The translations under genes and the position numbers were made by a program. The notes beneath the pieces are model-generated. The model made no database searches and had not been told where the DNA came from. It saw only the letters and a list, made by a program, of their open reading frames with translations. Of a DNA stretch of 54,621 nt, positions 10,616 through 20,800 are shown piece after piece; position 1 is the stretch's first letter, and each line of letters opens with the position of its first letter. Source of the DNA: Symsagittifera roscoffensis (lineage: Eukaryota; Xenacoelomorpha; Acoela; Convolutidae); contig NC_087067.1 in assembly GCF_963678635.1 (NCBI RefSeq), forward strand, positions 18,367,018 to 18,421,638, given 5' to 3'.

Positions 10616-10770
10616 TTGACATTTTAAGCTTAAATTTTTTAATTAATTTTCAATCCAGTGAAATTTTTTTTGTTCTGCATGTTCCAAAATCTTTTAGTCC
10701 TTTGAATTGCCAATAGTCTCCATTAGTGTGGTTGGCTAGGGAGAGTAAAAAATCAGAAGATTTTTTTCTT

Positions 10771-10852
10771 TGACAGGAGTGGGATTCGAACTCACGCATA
10801 CGAAGATATTGCGACCTGAACGCAGCGCCTTAGACCACTCGGCCATCCTGCC
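10771..10852 (-). tRNA. tRNA-Leu(CAG)
   Basis: Acceptor and anticodon stems are perfect. One A-C mismatch in the T stem (gaactcacg). Confidence 0.68.
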
Positions 10853-11010
10853 TAAAAGGCTTTTTCTTTAAATTTTCGACTACTTTTCAATCCAGAGATT
10901 ATTTTTGTTTCTTCTGCGTTTTGCCACCGTTGCTGGTCATCTGAACTGCCAAAACTTACAATTAGTGTGATTGGCTCTGGAGGCTATAATCTCAGAAAAT
11001 CTTTTTTTTT

Positions 11011-11092
11011 TGACAGATGTGGGATTCGCACATTTTAATCTGAAGATATTGCTCCCTGATCGCAGCGGCTTAGACCACTCGAACATGCTGCT
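11011..11092 (-). pseudogene. tRNA-Leu-like pseudogene
   Basis: Copy of 7757..7838; the T loop is lost. Confidence 0.75.
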
Positions 11093-11247
11093 TTCACATT
11101 TTACGCTTAAAATTTTGAATTAATTTTCAATCCAGTGAAATTTTTTTGTTCTGCATGTTCCAAAATCTTTTAGTCCTTTGAATTGCCAATAGTCTCCATT
11201 AGTGTGGTTGGCTAGGGAGACTAAAATATCAGAAAAATTTTTTCTTT

Positions 11248-11311
11248 GTCCCACGCATACGAAGATATTGCGACGTGAACGCAGCGCCTTAGACCACTCA
11301 GCCATCCTGCA
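11248..11311 (-). pseudogene. Truncated tRNA-Leu, Val-type CAC loop
   Basis: Lacks the 3' acceptor strand and most of the T arm (plus strand jumps from tttg to tcccacgcatac). The loop is TTCACGT, so the triplet is CAC. Confidence 0.75.
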
Positions 11312-11649
11312 GTTTCTGCAATCTTTCAAAAACTTTAAGTAATTTTCAGTCTAGAGATTAGTTTTGTTTATTCTGCTTGTTGCAAAAAATTTTGGGACTT
11401 TGAATTGCTAATACTTGCAATCAGTGTGGTTGGCTAGGAGGACTCAATTCTCAAAAAAAACCTTTCATTGACAGGAGCGGGCTTAGAACCCACGAATCCA
11501 AAAATGCTCTAATTTTTTTAATTAATTTTCAATCCGGAGATTTTTTGTTTATTCTTTAAACTGCAAAATCTTTTATTCCTTTGAATTGGCAATAGTTGCA
11601 ACTAGTCTGGTTGATTAGGGAAACAAAAATATCATAAAATTTTTGTCTG

Positions 11650-11731
11650 TGACAGGAGTGGGATTCGAACCCACGCATCCGAAGATACTGCGGCCTAAAC
11701 GCAGCGCCTTAGACCACTCGGCCATTCTTCT
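11650..11731 (-). tRNA. tRNA-Leu(UAG), acceptor stem broken
   Basis: Anticodon, variable and T arms are intact. The 5' acceptor strand has become AAGAAGA and cannot pair at several positions, so this is probably inactive. Confidence 0.45.
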
Positions 11732-11888
11732 TATAACGCTTTTTCTTTAAAATTTCAACTACTTTTCAATCCAGAGATTATTTTTGTTTCTTCTGCATTT
11801 TGCCAATGTTGCTGGTCATCTGAACTGCCAAATCTTACAATTAGTGTGATTGTCTCTGGAGGCTATAATCTCGGAAAATCTTTTTTTT

Positions 11889-13390
11889 TGACAGATGTGG
11901 GATTCGCACCTTTTAATCTGAAGATTTTGCTCCCTGATCGCAGCGGCTTAGACTACTCGAACATGCTGCTTTTGAGTTTTTAGCTTGAAATTGTCAATTA
12001 ATTTTCAATCCAGAGATTTTTTGTTCTGCATGTTGCAAAATCTTTTAGTCCTTTGAATTGCCAGTACTCGCAATTAGTGTGGTTTGCTGGGGAGACTAAA
12101 TTTTGAGAAAATATAATTCTTCAACAGTAGTGGGATTCGAACGCACGCATCCGAAGATACTGCAGCCTGAACGAATTGGTTTTGACGACTCGCCCTGCTG
12201 CTTTTAGGTTTAATATTAAAATTTTGATTTAATTTTTAATCCAGGGACTTTTTTTGTTTGTTGTGCTTGTTGCAAAATCTTTTAGTCCTTTGAATTGCCA
12301 ATAGTCGCTATTAGTGTGGTTGGCTAGGAAGACTAATATATTAGAAAACCTCTTTCTCTGACAGATATGGGATTCGATACTTCGGCATGATCGCAGCTGC
12401 TTAGACCACTCGACCATGCTGCTTTTAAGTTTTCTCTTAAATATTTGAATTAATTTTCGATCCTGAGAATATTTTTGTTTGTTTTGCATGTTCCAAATCT
12501 TTAAGTCCTTTGAATTGCCAATAGTCGCCATTAGTGTGGTTGGCTAGGGAGTCTAAAATATCAGAAAACCTTCTTATGTGACAGGAGGGTGATTCGAACC
12601 CACGCATCCGAAGATACGTTGACCTGAACGCAGCGCCTTAGACCACTCGGCCATCCTGCCTTTTCATTAATCTTTCAAAATCTTTAAAAGTAATTTTCAA
12701 TCCAGAGATTTTTTTGTTTATTCTGCTTTTTGCAAACACTTCTGGGACTTTGAATTGCTAATACTTGAAATTAGTGTGGTTGGTTAGGGGGACTTAATTC
12801 TTAAAAAACCTCTTTCTGACAGTAGTTAGATCGAATCCGTAGATCCGAATCCGTAGATCCAGTGGCCTGAACGCAGCGGCTCAGACCAGTCGGCCTTGCT
12901 GCTTTTATGGCTCAAGCTTTAATTTTTCAACTAATTTTCAATTATTTTTCAATCCGGAGAATGTTTTTGGTTATTCCGCTTGTTGCAAAGTCTTTTAGTC
13001 CTTTGAATTGTCAATAGTTGCAATTAGTGTGGTTGGCTCGGGAGACTAAATTATCATAAAACCTTTGTCTTTGACAGGAGTGGGATTCCAACAGTTGCAT
13101 CCGAAGATACTGCTGCCTTAACGCAGCGCCTCCGACCACTCTGCCATCCTGCCTTTAAGTCTCAACTTTAAATTTTCAAATACTTTTCAATCCAGAGAAC
13201 ATTTTTGTTTATTCTGCACTTTGCAAAACTTGTTGATCATCTGAACTGCCAAAACTTTCAATTTGTGTGATTGACTGTGGAGACTCAAATACCAGAAAAC
13301 CTCTCTCTCTGACAGATTGGGCTTCGAACCCACGAATCTGAAGATACTGCGGCGTTAACGCAGCGCCTTAGACCACTCGAACATCCTGCC
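11889..13390 (-). repeat. Block of seven tRNA-Leu pseudogenes, copy 2
   Basis: Units start at 11889, 12122, 12359 (65-nt deletion form), 12579, 12817 (internal atccgtag duplication), 13072 (AAG, T loop destroyed) and 13310 (AAC triplet). Order matches copy 1 at 8632 except that the 9102-type unit is missing. Confidence 0.75.
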
Positions 13391-13728
13391 GTTAATGGAA
13401 TCTTTCAAAAACTTTAAGTAATTTTCAGTCCAGAGATTAGTTTTGTTTATTTTGCTTGTTGCAAACATTTTTGGGACTTAGAATTGCTAATACTTGCAAT
13501 TAGTGTGGTTGGCTAGATGGACTCAATTCTCAAAAAAACCCTTTCATTGACAGGAGCGGGCTTAGAACCCACGAATCCAAAAATGCTCTAATTTTTTAAA
13601 TTAATTTTCAATCCCGAGATTTTTAGTTTATTCTTTAAATTACAAAATCTTTTATTCCTTTGAATTTGCAATAGTTGCAACTAGTGTGGTTGATTAGGGA
13701 AACAAAAATATCATAAAATTTTTGACTT

Positions 13729-13810
13729 TGACAGGAGTGGGATTCGAACCCACACATCCGAAGATTCTGCGGCCTAAACGCAGCGCCTTAGACCACTCGG
13801 CCATCCTGCC
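13729..13810 (-). tRNA. tRNA-Leu(UAG)
   Basis: All stems pair. Differs from 4123 only at two variable-arm positions (cacacatcc and agattctg). Confidence 0.8.
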
Positions 13811-13967
13811 TATAAGTCTGTTTCTTTAATTTTTCAACTACTTTTCACTCCAGAGATTATTTTTGTTTCTTCTGCATTTTGCCAGCGTTGCTGGTCATCT
13901 GAACTGCCAAAACTTACAATTAGTGTGATTGGCTCTGGAGGCTATAATCTCAGAAAATCTTTTTTTT

Positions 13968-14049
13968 TGACAGATGTGGGATTCGCACCTTTTAATCTGA
14001 AGATATTGCTACCTGATCGCAGCGGCTTAGACCACTCGAACATGCTGCT
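13968..14049 (-). pseudogene. tRNA-Leu-like pseudogene
   Basis: Same class as 7757..7838, with T loop lost (attcgcacct). Confidence 0.75.
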
Positions 14050-14203
14050 TTCACATTTTACGCTTAAATTTTTAAATTAATTTTCAATCCAGTGAAATTT
14101 TTTTGTTCTGCATGTTCCAAAATCTTTTAGTCCTTTGAATTGCCAATAGTCTCCATTAGTGTGGTTGGCTAGGGAGACTAAAATATCAGAAAAATTTTTT
14201 CTT

Positions 14204-14285
14204 TGACAGGAGTGGGATTCGAACCCACGCATCCGAAGATACTGCGGCCTAAACGCAGCGCCTTAGACCACTCGGCCATCCTGCC
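14204..14285 (-). tRNA. tRNA-Leu(UAG)
   Basis: Intact, matching 6627 by eye. The rightmost clearly functional-looking Leu gene. Confidence 0.93.
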
Positions 14286-14442
14286 TATAAGGCTTTTTTC
14301 TTTAAATTTTCAACTACTTTTCAATCCAGAGATTATTTTTGTTTCTTCTGCATTTTGCCAGCGTTGCTGGTCATCTGAACTGCCAAAACTTACAATTAGT
14401 GTGATTGGCTCTGGAGGCTATAATCTCAGAAAATCTTTTTTT

Positions 14443-16182
14443 TGACAGATGTGGGATTCGCACCTTTTAATCTGAAGATATTTCTCCCTGATCGCAGCGG
14501 CTTAGACCACTCGAACATGCTGCTTTCGAGTTTTTAGCTTGAAATTTTCAATTAATTTTCAATCCAGAGATTTTTTGTTCTGCATGTTGGAAAATATTTT
14601 AGTCCTTTGAATTGCCAGTACTTGCAATTAGTGTGGTTTGCTGGGGAGAATAAAATTTGAGAAATATAATTCTTTAACAGGAGTGGGATTCGAACCCACG
14701 CATCCGAAGATATTGCAGCCTGAACAAATTGGTTTTGACGACTCGCCCTGCTGCTTTTAGGTTTAATCTTAAAATTTTGATTTAGTTTTTAATCCAGAGA
14801 CTTTTTTTGTTTGTTCTGCTTGTTGCAAAATCTTTTAGTCCTTTGAATTGCCAATAGTCGCTATTAGTGTGGTTGGCTAGGGAGACTAATATATTAGAAA
14901 ACCTCTTTCTCCGACAGATGTGGGATTCGAACCCACTAATCTGAAGATACTGCTCCTTGAACGCAGCGGCTTAGACTACTCGAACATGCTGCTTTCATAT
15001 TTTATGCTTAAAATTTTCAATTAATTTTCACTCCAGAGAATATTTTTGTTTGTTCCGCAAGTTGCAAAATCTTCTAGTCCTTTGAATTGCCAATAGTCCC
15101 AATTGGTGTGGTTGGCTAAGGGGACTGAAATATTATAAAATCTCTTTCTCTGACAGATATGGGATTCGATACTTCGGCATGATCGCAGCTGCTTAGACCA
15201 CTCGACCATGCTGCTTTTAAGTTTTCTCTTAAATATTTGAATTAATTTTCGATCCAGAGAATATTTTTGTTTGTTTTGCATGTTCCAAATCTTTAAGTCC
15301 TTTGAATTGCCAATAGTCGCCATTAGTGTGGTTGGCTAGGGAGTCTAAAATATCAGAAAACCTTCTTCTGTGACAGGAGGGTGATTCGAACACACGCATC
15401 CGAAGATACTTTGACCTGAACGCAGCGCCTTAGACCACTCGGCCATCCTGCCTTTACATTAATCTTTTAAAATCTTTCAAAGTAAATTTCAATCCAGAGA
15501 TTTTTTTGTTTATTCTGCTTATTGCAAACACTTCTGGGACTTTGAATTGCTAATACTTGAAATTAGTGTGGTTGGTTAGGGGGACTTAATTTTTAAGAAA
15601 CCTCTTTCTGACAGGAGTTAGATCGAATCCGTAGATCCGAATCCGTAGATCCAGCGGCCTGAACGCAGCGGCTCAGACCAGTCGGCCTTGCTGCTTTTAA
15701 GGCTCAAGCTTTAATTTTTCAACTAATTTTCAATTATTTTTCAATCCGGAGAATGTTTTTGGTTATTCCGCTTGTTGCAAAGTCTTTTAGTCCTTTGAAT
15801 TGTCAATAGTTGCAATTAGTGTGGTTGGCTCGGGAGACTAAATTATCATAAAACCTTTGTCTTTGACAGGAGTGGGATTCCAACAGTTGCATCCGAAGAT
15901 ACTGCTGCCTTAACGCAGCGCCTCCGACCACTCTGCCATCCTGCCTTTAAGTCTCAACTTTAAATTTTCAAATACTTTTCAATCCAGAGAACATTTTTGT
16001 TTATTCTGCACTTTGCAAAACTTGTTGATCATCTGAACTGCCAAAACTTTCAATTTGTGTGATTGACTGTGGAGACTCAAATACCAGAAAACCTCTCTCT
16101 CTGACAGATTGGGCTTCGAACCCACGAATCTGAAGATACTGCGGCGTTAACGCAGCACCTTAGACCACTCGAACATCCTGCC
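14443..16182 (-). repeat. Block of eight tRNA-Leu pseudogenes, copy 3
   Basis: Units start at 14443, 14675, 14912, 15151, 15371, 15609, 15864 and 16102. The last carries loop TTAACGC (AAC triplet). This copy retains the 9102-type unit at 14912 that copy 2 lost. The array ends at 16182. Confidence 0.75.
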
Positions 16183-17671
16183 TTTAATGCGCAACTTTAA
16201 ATTTCCAACTATTTTTCAATCCCGAGAACATTTTCGTCACTAACTTTAGTGATTCTTTAGTTGCTTAAGAAAACTTGTAAATACAAAACTCGTTCATTAT
16301 TAAGCTAACAATCAATAATTTTCGCCATTAAAGTTTGTACATTTTATTAATCAACTAATCAACATTAAGCAGTTACGTCAGTTATAAGTCACTGGATTTC
16401 ATTTCTCTTAAGTTTTTCTTTTATTGAAGGGGGAGTGTTTTATGGTGCTAATTCATTTTATGAGAGTTCTCTGATTCTAGCCATCAATCAGCTGTCATTT
16501 GTGGTGCTTATTAGTTCCTGGCAGGTCCCGGCCTTCGGTGCTGTCTGTCATCTTCCGTTGACCTCTGTATTTTGTAAGATTAAGTTACACTTATTGTCGG
16601 AATGTACTGTATTGAACAAGCAACCGTTTTAACAGCAACCGTTTCAACAAACCTAAAGTTCAGAAAACATTTTTTAATGATAGGATCGGTATTCAAACTC
16701 ACGCATCCGACAATATTGCGGCCTAAACGCAGCCCCTTAAACCTTTTGGCCAGCCTGACATTTAATATTCAGTTTCAGATTTTTATGTAGCTTACATTTG
16801 AACTAAAGATAACTTGATAGTTTACTGCATCAAGTTTGTAAGGTGGTTTTTTCTTGAAGGTTTATACCCAAGTGGATTTTCTCTTTAACCATACTGATAA
16901 CAAAGTCAATCAAACATTACGCCGAAAGTACTCAGTTGATGAGCAAATTACATCAAAGTGCGCTTCTTATGTAGTTCAATTATGTTTGAGAAAGGTATAA
17001 TCTCCAAAATTTTGGGCCTAATTTTCTGACTAGCAAACACTTTTTTCAACTTCGGATAATGGTTTTTTTGGATTACACAAGAAGTTCTCTTTCATCAATT
17101 GAACCAGTATTTTTTGCACCACTTTTGATTGACTAAAAAGATCCAAAATTGATTGTTTGGAAATTAAAGCGTTGCATCATATTAGACCTGCTGAAGTACT
17201 TAGCAAGTTTTGTTCATTCTTTGTCTAAGTTAACCCAATTTGAGATACATGATTCTTTAAATTTCAAGTTAAAATCGTTTTGTCCGGATATTTTATATGA
17301 GCACTGTATATTGCTCATAAGTCTGCGGCTAGTCATTTTCTGAAGATCAGGCTGTTATTTTTGCCGACAAGGAAAATGGAGCATTCGGTTGAAGGTAGTT
17401 TGACCTCCACAGCTTGTTAATCATATGCACATCACCTTCTAACACATCTCTTGTTCCCTGTATTAGCAGGTCAGCGGTGATTTGTAAAATTAGATGAAAT
17501 AGCTGTTGTTCAGAAGAGAATTGCGAAATTTAAAAATCCCCAATTCAAAATAACTGTTTGGAAAATGTATTGGCGAATATTGTGTCAATATGTTAATGTT
17601 TGCTGTGGGAGAAAGGATTGCTTGCATGACAACAGCCCCAGACTAATATCAAAGTTTTCAGTCAATGAAAA
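16183..17671. other. No recognised gene between array and helicase start
   Basis: The first 60 bp is leftover array spacer. The rest is unique AT-rich DNA with only short, unconvincing reading frames. It presumably contains the helicase promoter and 5' UTR, but I see no defined core element. A direct repeat of caaccgttt lies near 16620-16650. Confidence 0.5.
16678..16759 (-). pseudogene. Isolated tRNA-Leu(UAG) pseudogene
   Basis: About 500 bp outside the array. The anticodon arm (gcggcctaaacgcag on plus) is perfect, but the T loop (attcaaactc), acceptor and D arm (accttttggcc) are decayed. Confidence 0.75.
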
Positions 17672-17890
17672 ATGTCGTTGGATTTAGGATCTTCACAGGC
17701 ACTGCGCACGAAAGGCGCGTTGAGCTACCGAGCACCACAAGTACCGGGACCGCCAAATGTTCCCAAGGAGGTGCAAGAAACTAGGGAGACGCTGGCCATA
17801 CACCACTACAGTGAGCAAATTCTGAAGGCATTGGAAAAGCATAGAGTGACGGTGATAAGTGGACCTGCTGCGTGTGGAAAGACTACCCAA
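17672..17890 (+). CDS. YTHDC2: Helicase exon 1 (start codon, Walker A)
   Basis: 73 codons from ATG; donor CAA|GTCAGT, phase 0. Contains ISGPAACGKTTQ, where DEAH proteins usually have GETGCGKTTQ: the GKT is kept and GETG replaced. The 60-residue N-terminus has no R3H domain. Confidence 0.8.
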
Positions 17891-20800
17891 GTCAGTTAAG
17901 CTAAAAAAAAACATTACACATTTTATCTCTTTGGCTGTATGGATTGGTTCCGCGTATATTTCATGAAATTTTTTTAAACCCTCGAAAAGCTATGTCTGCA
18001 CTTATTCCAAAATGAACAGATGGGGCGGATGCAGGATATTAGTCTGCTCCAAAAACACGATTCTTACCAATCTCAAAATTGCGTAGTGTTCATAATTGTA
18101 GCAAAAACTAGGCCAACAAGTGTCGTCTAAATGTCTTGACTGGTGGTTATTTACTTTGCATCATTAAAACTAATACAATTTCAGTAGTACCAATCGAAAA
18201 AGTACATATTTCAGATTCTGAAACATTTTCAACCTTTCACCAATCAATTACCATATCTTAACAGTGCCTGAATTCTTACAGTTCTTACAAAAAGCTAGAC
18301 AATTTTTTTGGCAAACCATTAACAGTTTCTGGAAAGTCCCTCCTGATAAAAACTGCGTTTTTTGACGCCGTTTTCTCACAGTAAGTGTAACAACAACCTG
18401 ACTGGTATACCACGCTCTTGAACCAACTTCGTGAAAGGGATGCGTGGTTGTGGTCAAGTGGTGGAGCCACTGAATCTATAGTTAAGCCCAATTGACAGTT
18501 TCGGTGAACTTGACAGACTTACTCGGACAAAAAACGGTGCTTTCTAGATTGATTAGATATTCAGTTTTCAATCTGAAACCAGTGGAAAAGTATTTCTGGC
18601 ATCAAAGTAAGCAGCTGTGAGCTTAAAAACTTCCTTGACTTAAGAGGAAATTTCGAACACTTCAGCACTAACCATATAAGAGTTCATACTAGCATTCAAA
18701 GACAGGTTGGACAACTGTCACCGCTTGCCTATTTGGCTCAGCAGTTTGTAAAGTCTGCTTGGATCGTTTCGAAATTTTGTATGGCTCTAAAATCACCTTC
18801 AGAAAAATTTGGTTGGTGCGTGGGGTGTAAATATCCTAATAACAAACGCCCACTCCTCAAAGCTCTCCTCTGCTCTTTGTCACATTTTCTTATTCTTTTG
18901 GGTTCTGACTTCTCATTGGCTTACATGATTTCCTGAAATTCGGTCCCTCTGCCATGAGCGGATTTCTCGGACCGCTGATCAAGCCGCTTTTGGCAGTTTT
19001 GATGCATTGATGTTGGCAAGTTGGCAAACACAAATTAAGAAAAGTTCTATATTAAAACAACAGTTACTCGGTGGTAAATGGCTATCAAAAATATCAACTG
19101 TGTGACAGAAGTTTTTCGACGTGGCAAAATATAACGGGGAGTTTCTAATGAGCTAAATGTTGTAGGTCTTCTAAGCTGCGCAGAACTTGGATCGCATGTC
19201 TTTGAATGCCTCTTGTTTGGTCTTCGACTCTTCTTCCTCTTGCAGTTTGCGTGCTTTCTCCTGCTCCACCTGAAAATTATACCCATTCAGCTCCGTTCAT
19301 AATGGGGGCGATGAATGTTTCAGAATCACGAAAAGGATTAGGATTGGTTGGCCTTTAAGAGCAGAACAGCTCGCATAGTGGGTCTTTATATTGTGACAAA
19401 AACGTTTTCCTCGATCTAAGTTTGCATTTCATACAGGTTGTCTGAAACGCTCTGTCTTTATATTTTTCTCTTTTCCCCAATTTTTATCGATGGGTCAAGA
19501 GTTTATTTTACGGGAAAAGATACCTCTTCGCATACCTCTTTGGCGAAGCTGTTGTCGGCTGATGCCTTCATCTTGGCCTGGAAGAACTCTTTGGCCCCCG
19601 TGACTCCTTTCTCCCCCACGTCTATATCGTTCAGACTAGCCAACTGCTTCAGAGGAGAATCCTCGTCTATTTCGTCCGAACACGCCTTCCTAAGCACATA
19701 TATTTCAATTATTTAGTTGAACAAGTCAGTGTAAGTATTGTTTTTTACACTTTGTTCAACCGATAATTTTGCTTGCTTTGATTCATATTTTAATTTTACC
19801 CAAAAAAAATATATATTTTTTTCAAATACAATCAGAACTTTTTTTGAGGTTAATCAACTCCAGTAAATTGACTTCGGAAACGATTCTCGTGCTAAAGGAT
19901 TATGGTTTATTACCTAATAGGGCATTGAGTGTGGTTTAATAAAAAATCTGTCTGTCTTGACTCGGAAACTGAAAAGAAATTACCAACTTCGGGGATGAGA
20001 AAGAGGGACTAAACCTGAAGCTGATTATTTTTTGTTATTAGTTTGAACAAATTTTGATCTCATTTCAGAAAGTATAATTGCTAGCCTTTCTCCTTCGACA
20101 GGAAAACGACAGAAATCCTTCAAAAAATAGAAGTATATTTTTTTCCAATATAAGCAGATTATACCTGAAAACAGCTAGGAACTCTCTGAAAGTCAAGGCT
20201 CCCGTTTTTGGATCTTGTTTCGCATCTCGCAGCAGTCCTGTTAAAGTCACGTGAGTCTGCGGACAGCCGAGGTTTTCAAATACTGTCTTCAATTCCGGAA
20301 GCTTCAAACTGGTTCTGTCCGGCGTCTTCTCTGCCACTTCTTTGAATTTGGTCTCCAGGTGCTCGATGGTCTTCCGAGTGAGGTTGGGGTTTTCAGAGTA
20401 GACGGACACCCCCTGATGGTTCATAGTAGGGGACACCTCTCCCTCGTTGATCTTGTTGCGCTTCTCCAATTTGAGGGCAAGTTCGTCGGATGCTGATGGG
20501 GCGAGGTTGGGGTTCTCGGAGTTGATGGACACCCCCTGTTGGTTCATTGTGGGGGACACTTCCCCCTCGTTGATCTTGTTGCGCTTCTCCAGCTTGCGGG
20601 CAAGTTCGGCGGACGCTGACATCTTCGCTTAAAATTCGCTGATTTAAGATTTGAGAACACTATCTGAAACAATTTTTGCCTCTGAATTGTTCACCAAGTT
20701 CCAAAATATATCAAAATATCTCCCTCCCCTAGAAATGTTTCTGCGCACACCAACCACTGTCTGAGTACGACGACATGCTCCGGATACCTTGTTCAAAACT

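Larger units (their letters stand above)
7043..13390. repeat. About 3.25-kb higher-order repeat, two copies
   Basis: Units at 7282, 7518, 7757, 8394, 8632 and 8865 correspond in order and sequence to units at 10534, 10771, 11011, 11650, 11889 and 12122, with offsets of 3252-3257 bp. The second copy has lost the unit equivalent to 9102, so later offsets fall to 3018. A third partial copy of the right-hand part occupies 14443-16182. Confidence 0.8.
1..16182 (-). repeat. Tandem array of tRNA-Leu genes and pseudogenes
   Basis: About 70 tRNA-Leu-derived units of about 82 nt plus 130-155 nt of AT-rich spacer run head-to-tail, all transcribed from the minus strand. The reverse complement of the best units starts GGCAGGATGGCCGAGTGG, has a long type-II variable arm and a GGTTCGAATCC B box, which together identify tRNA-Leu. 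Anticodons seen are CAG, AAG and UAG, covering the CUN codon box. Short 3'-half remnants lacking the anticodon arm start at 330, 2135, 3942, 4838, 5734, 6865, 8225, 11469 and 13548. Integrity declines from the left end, which is near-identical between copies, toward the right end, which is mostly pseudogenes. No protein gene is supported here. Confidence 0.95.

Noticed and set aside
1-16182. CRISPR array or satellite
   Set aside because: The repeated element folds as tRNA-Leu with known anticodons, spacers are themselves repeated, and the flanking genes are eukaryotic.
1-16182. tRNA-Ser array (also type II with a long variable arm)
   Set aside because: GGCAGGATGGCCGAGTGG with NAG anticodons matches leucine; no serine triplet is seen in intact copies.
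18248-18491. Small minus-strand frames in helicase intron 1
   Set aside because: Overlapping frames with no recognisable motif, no splice context and no similarity to the nested gene.
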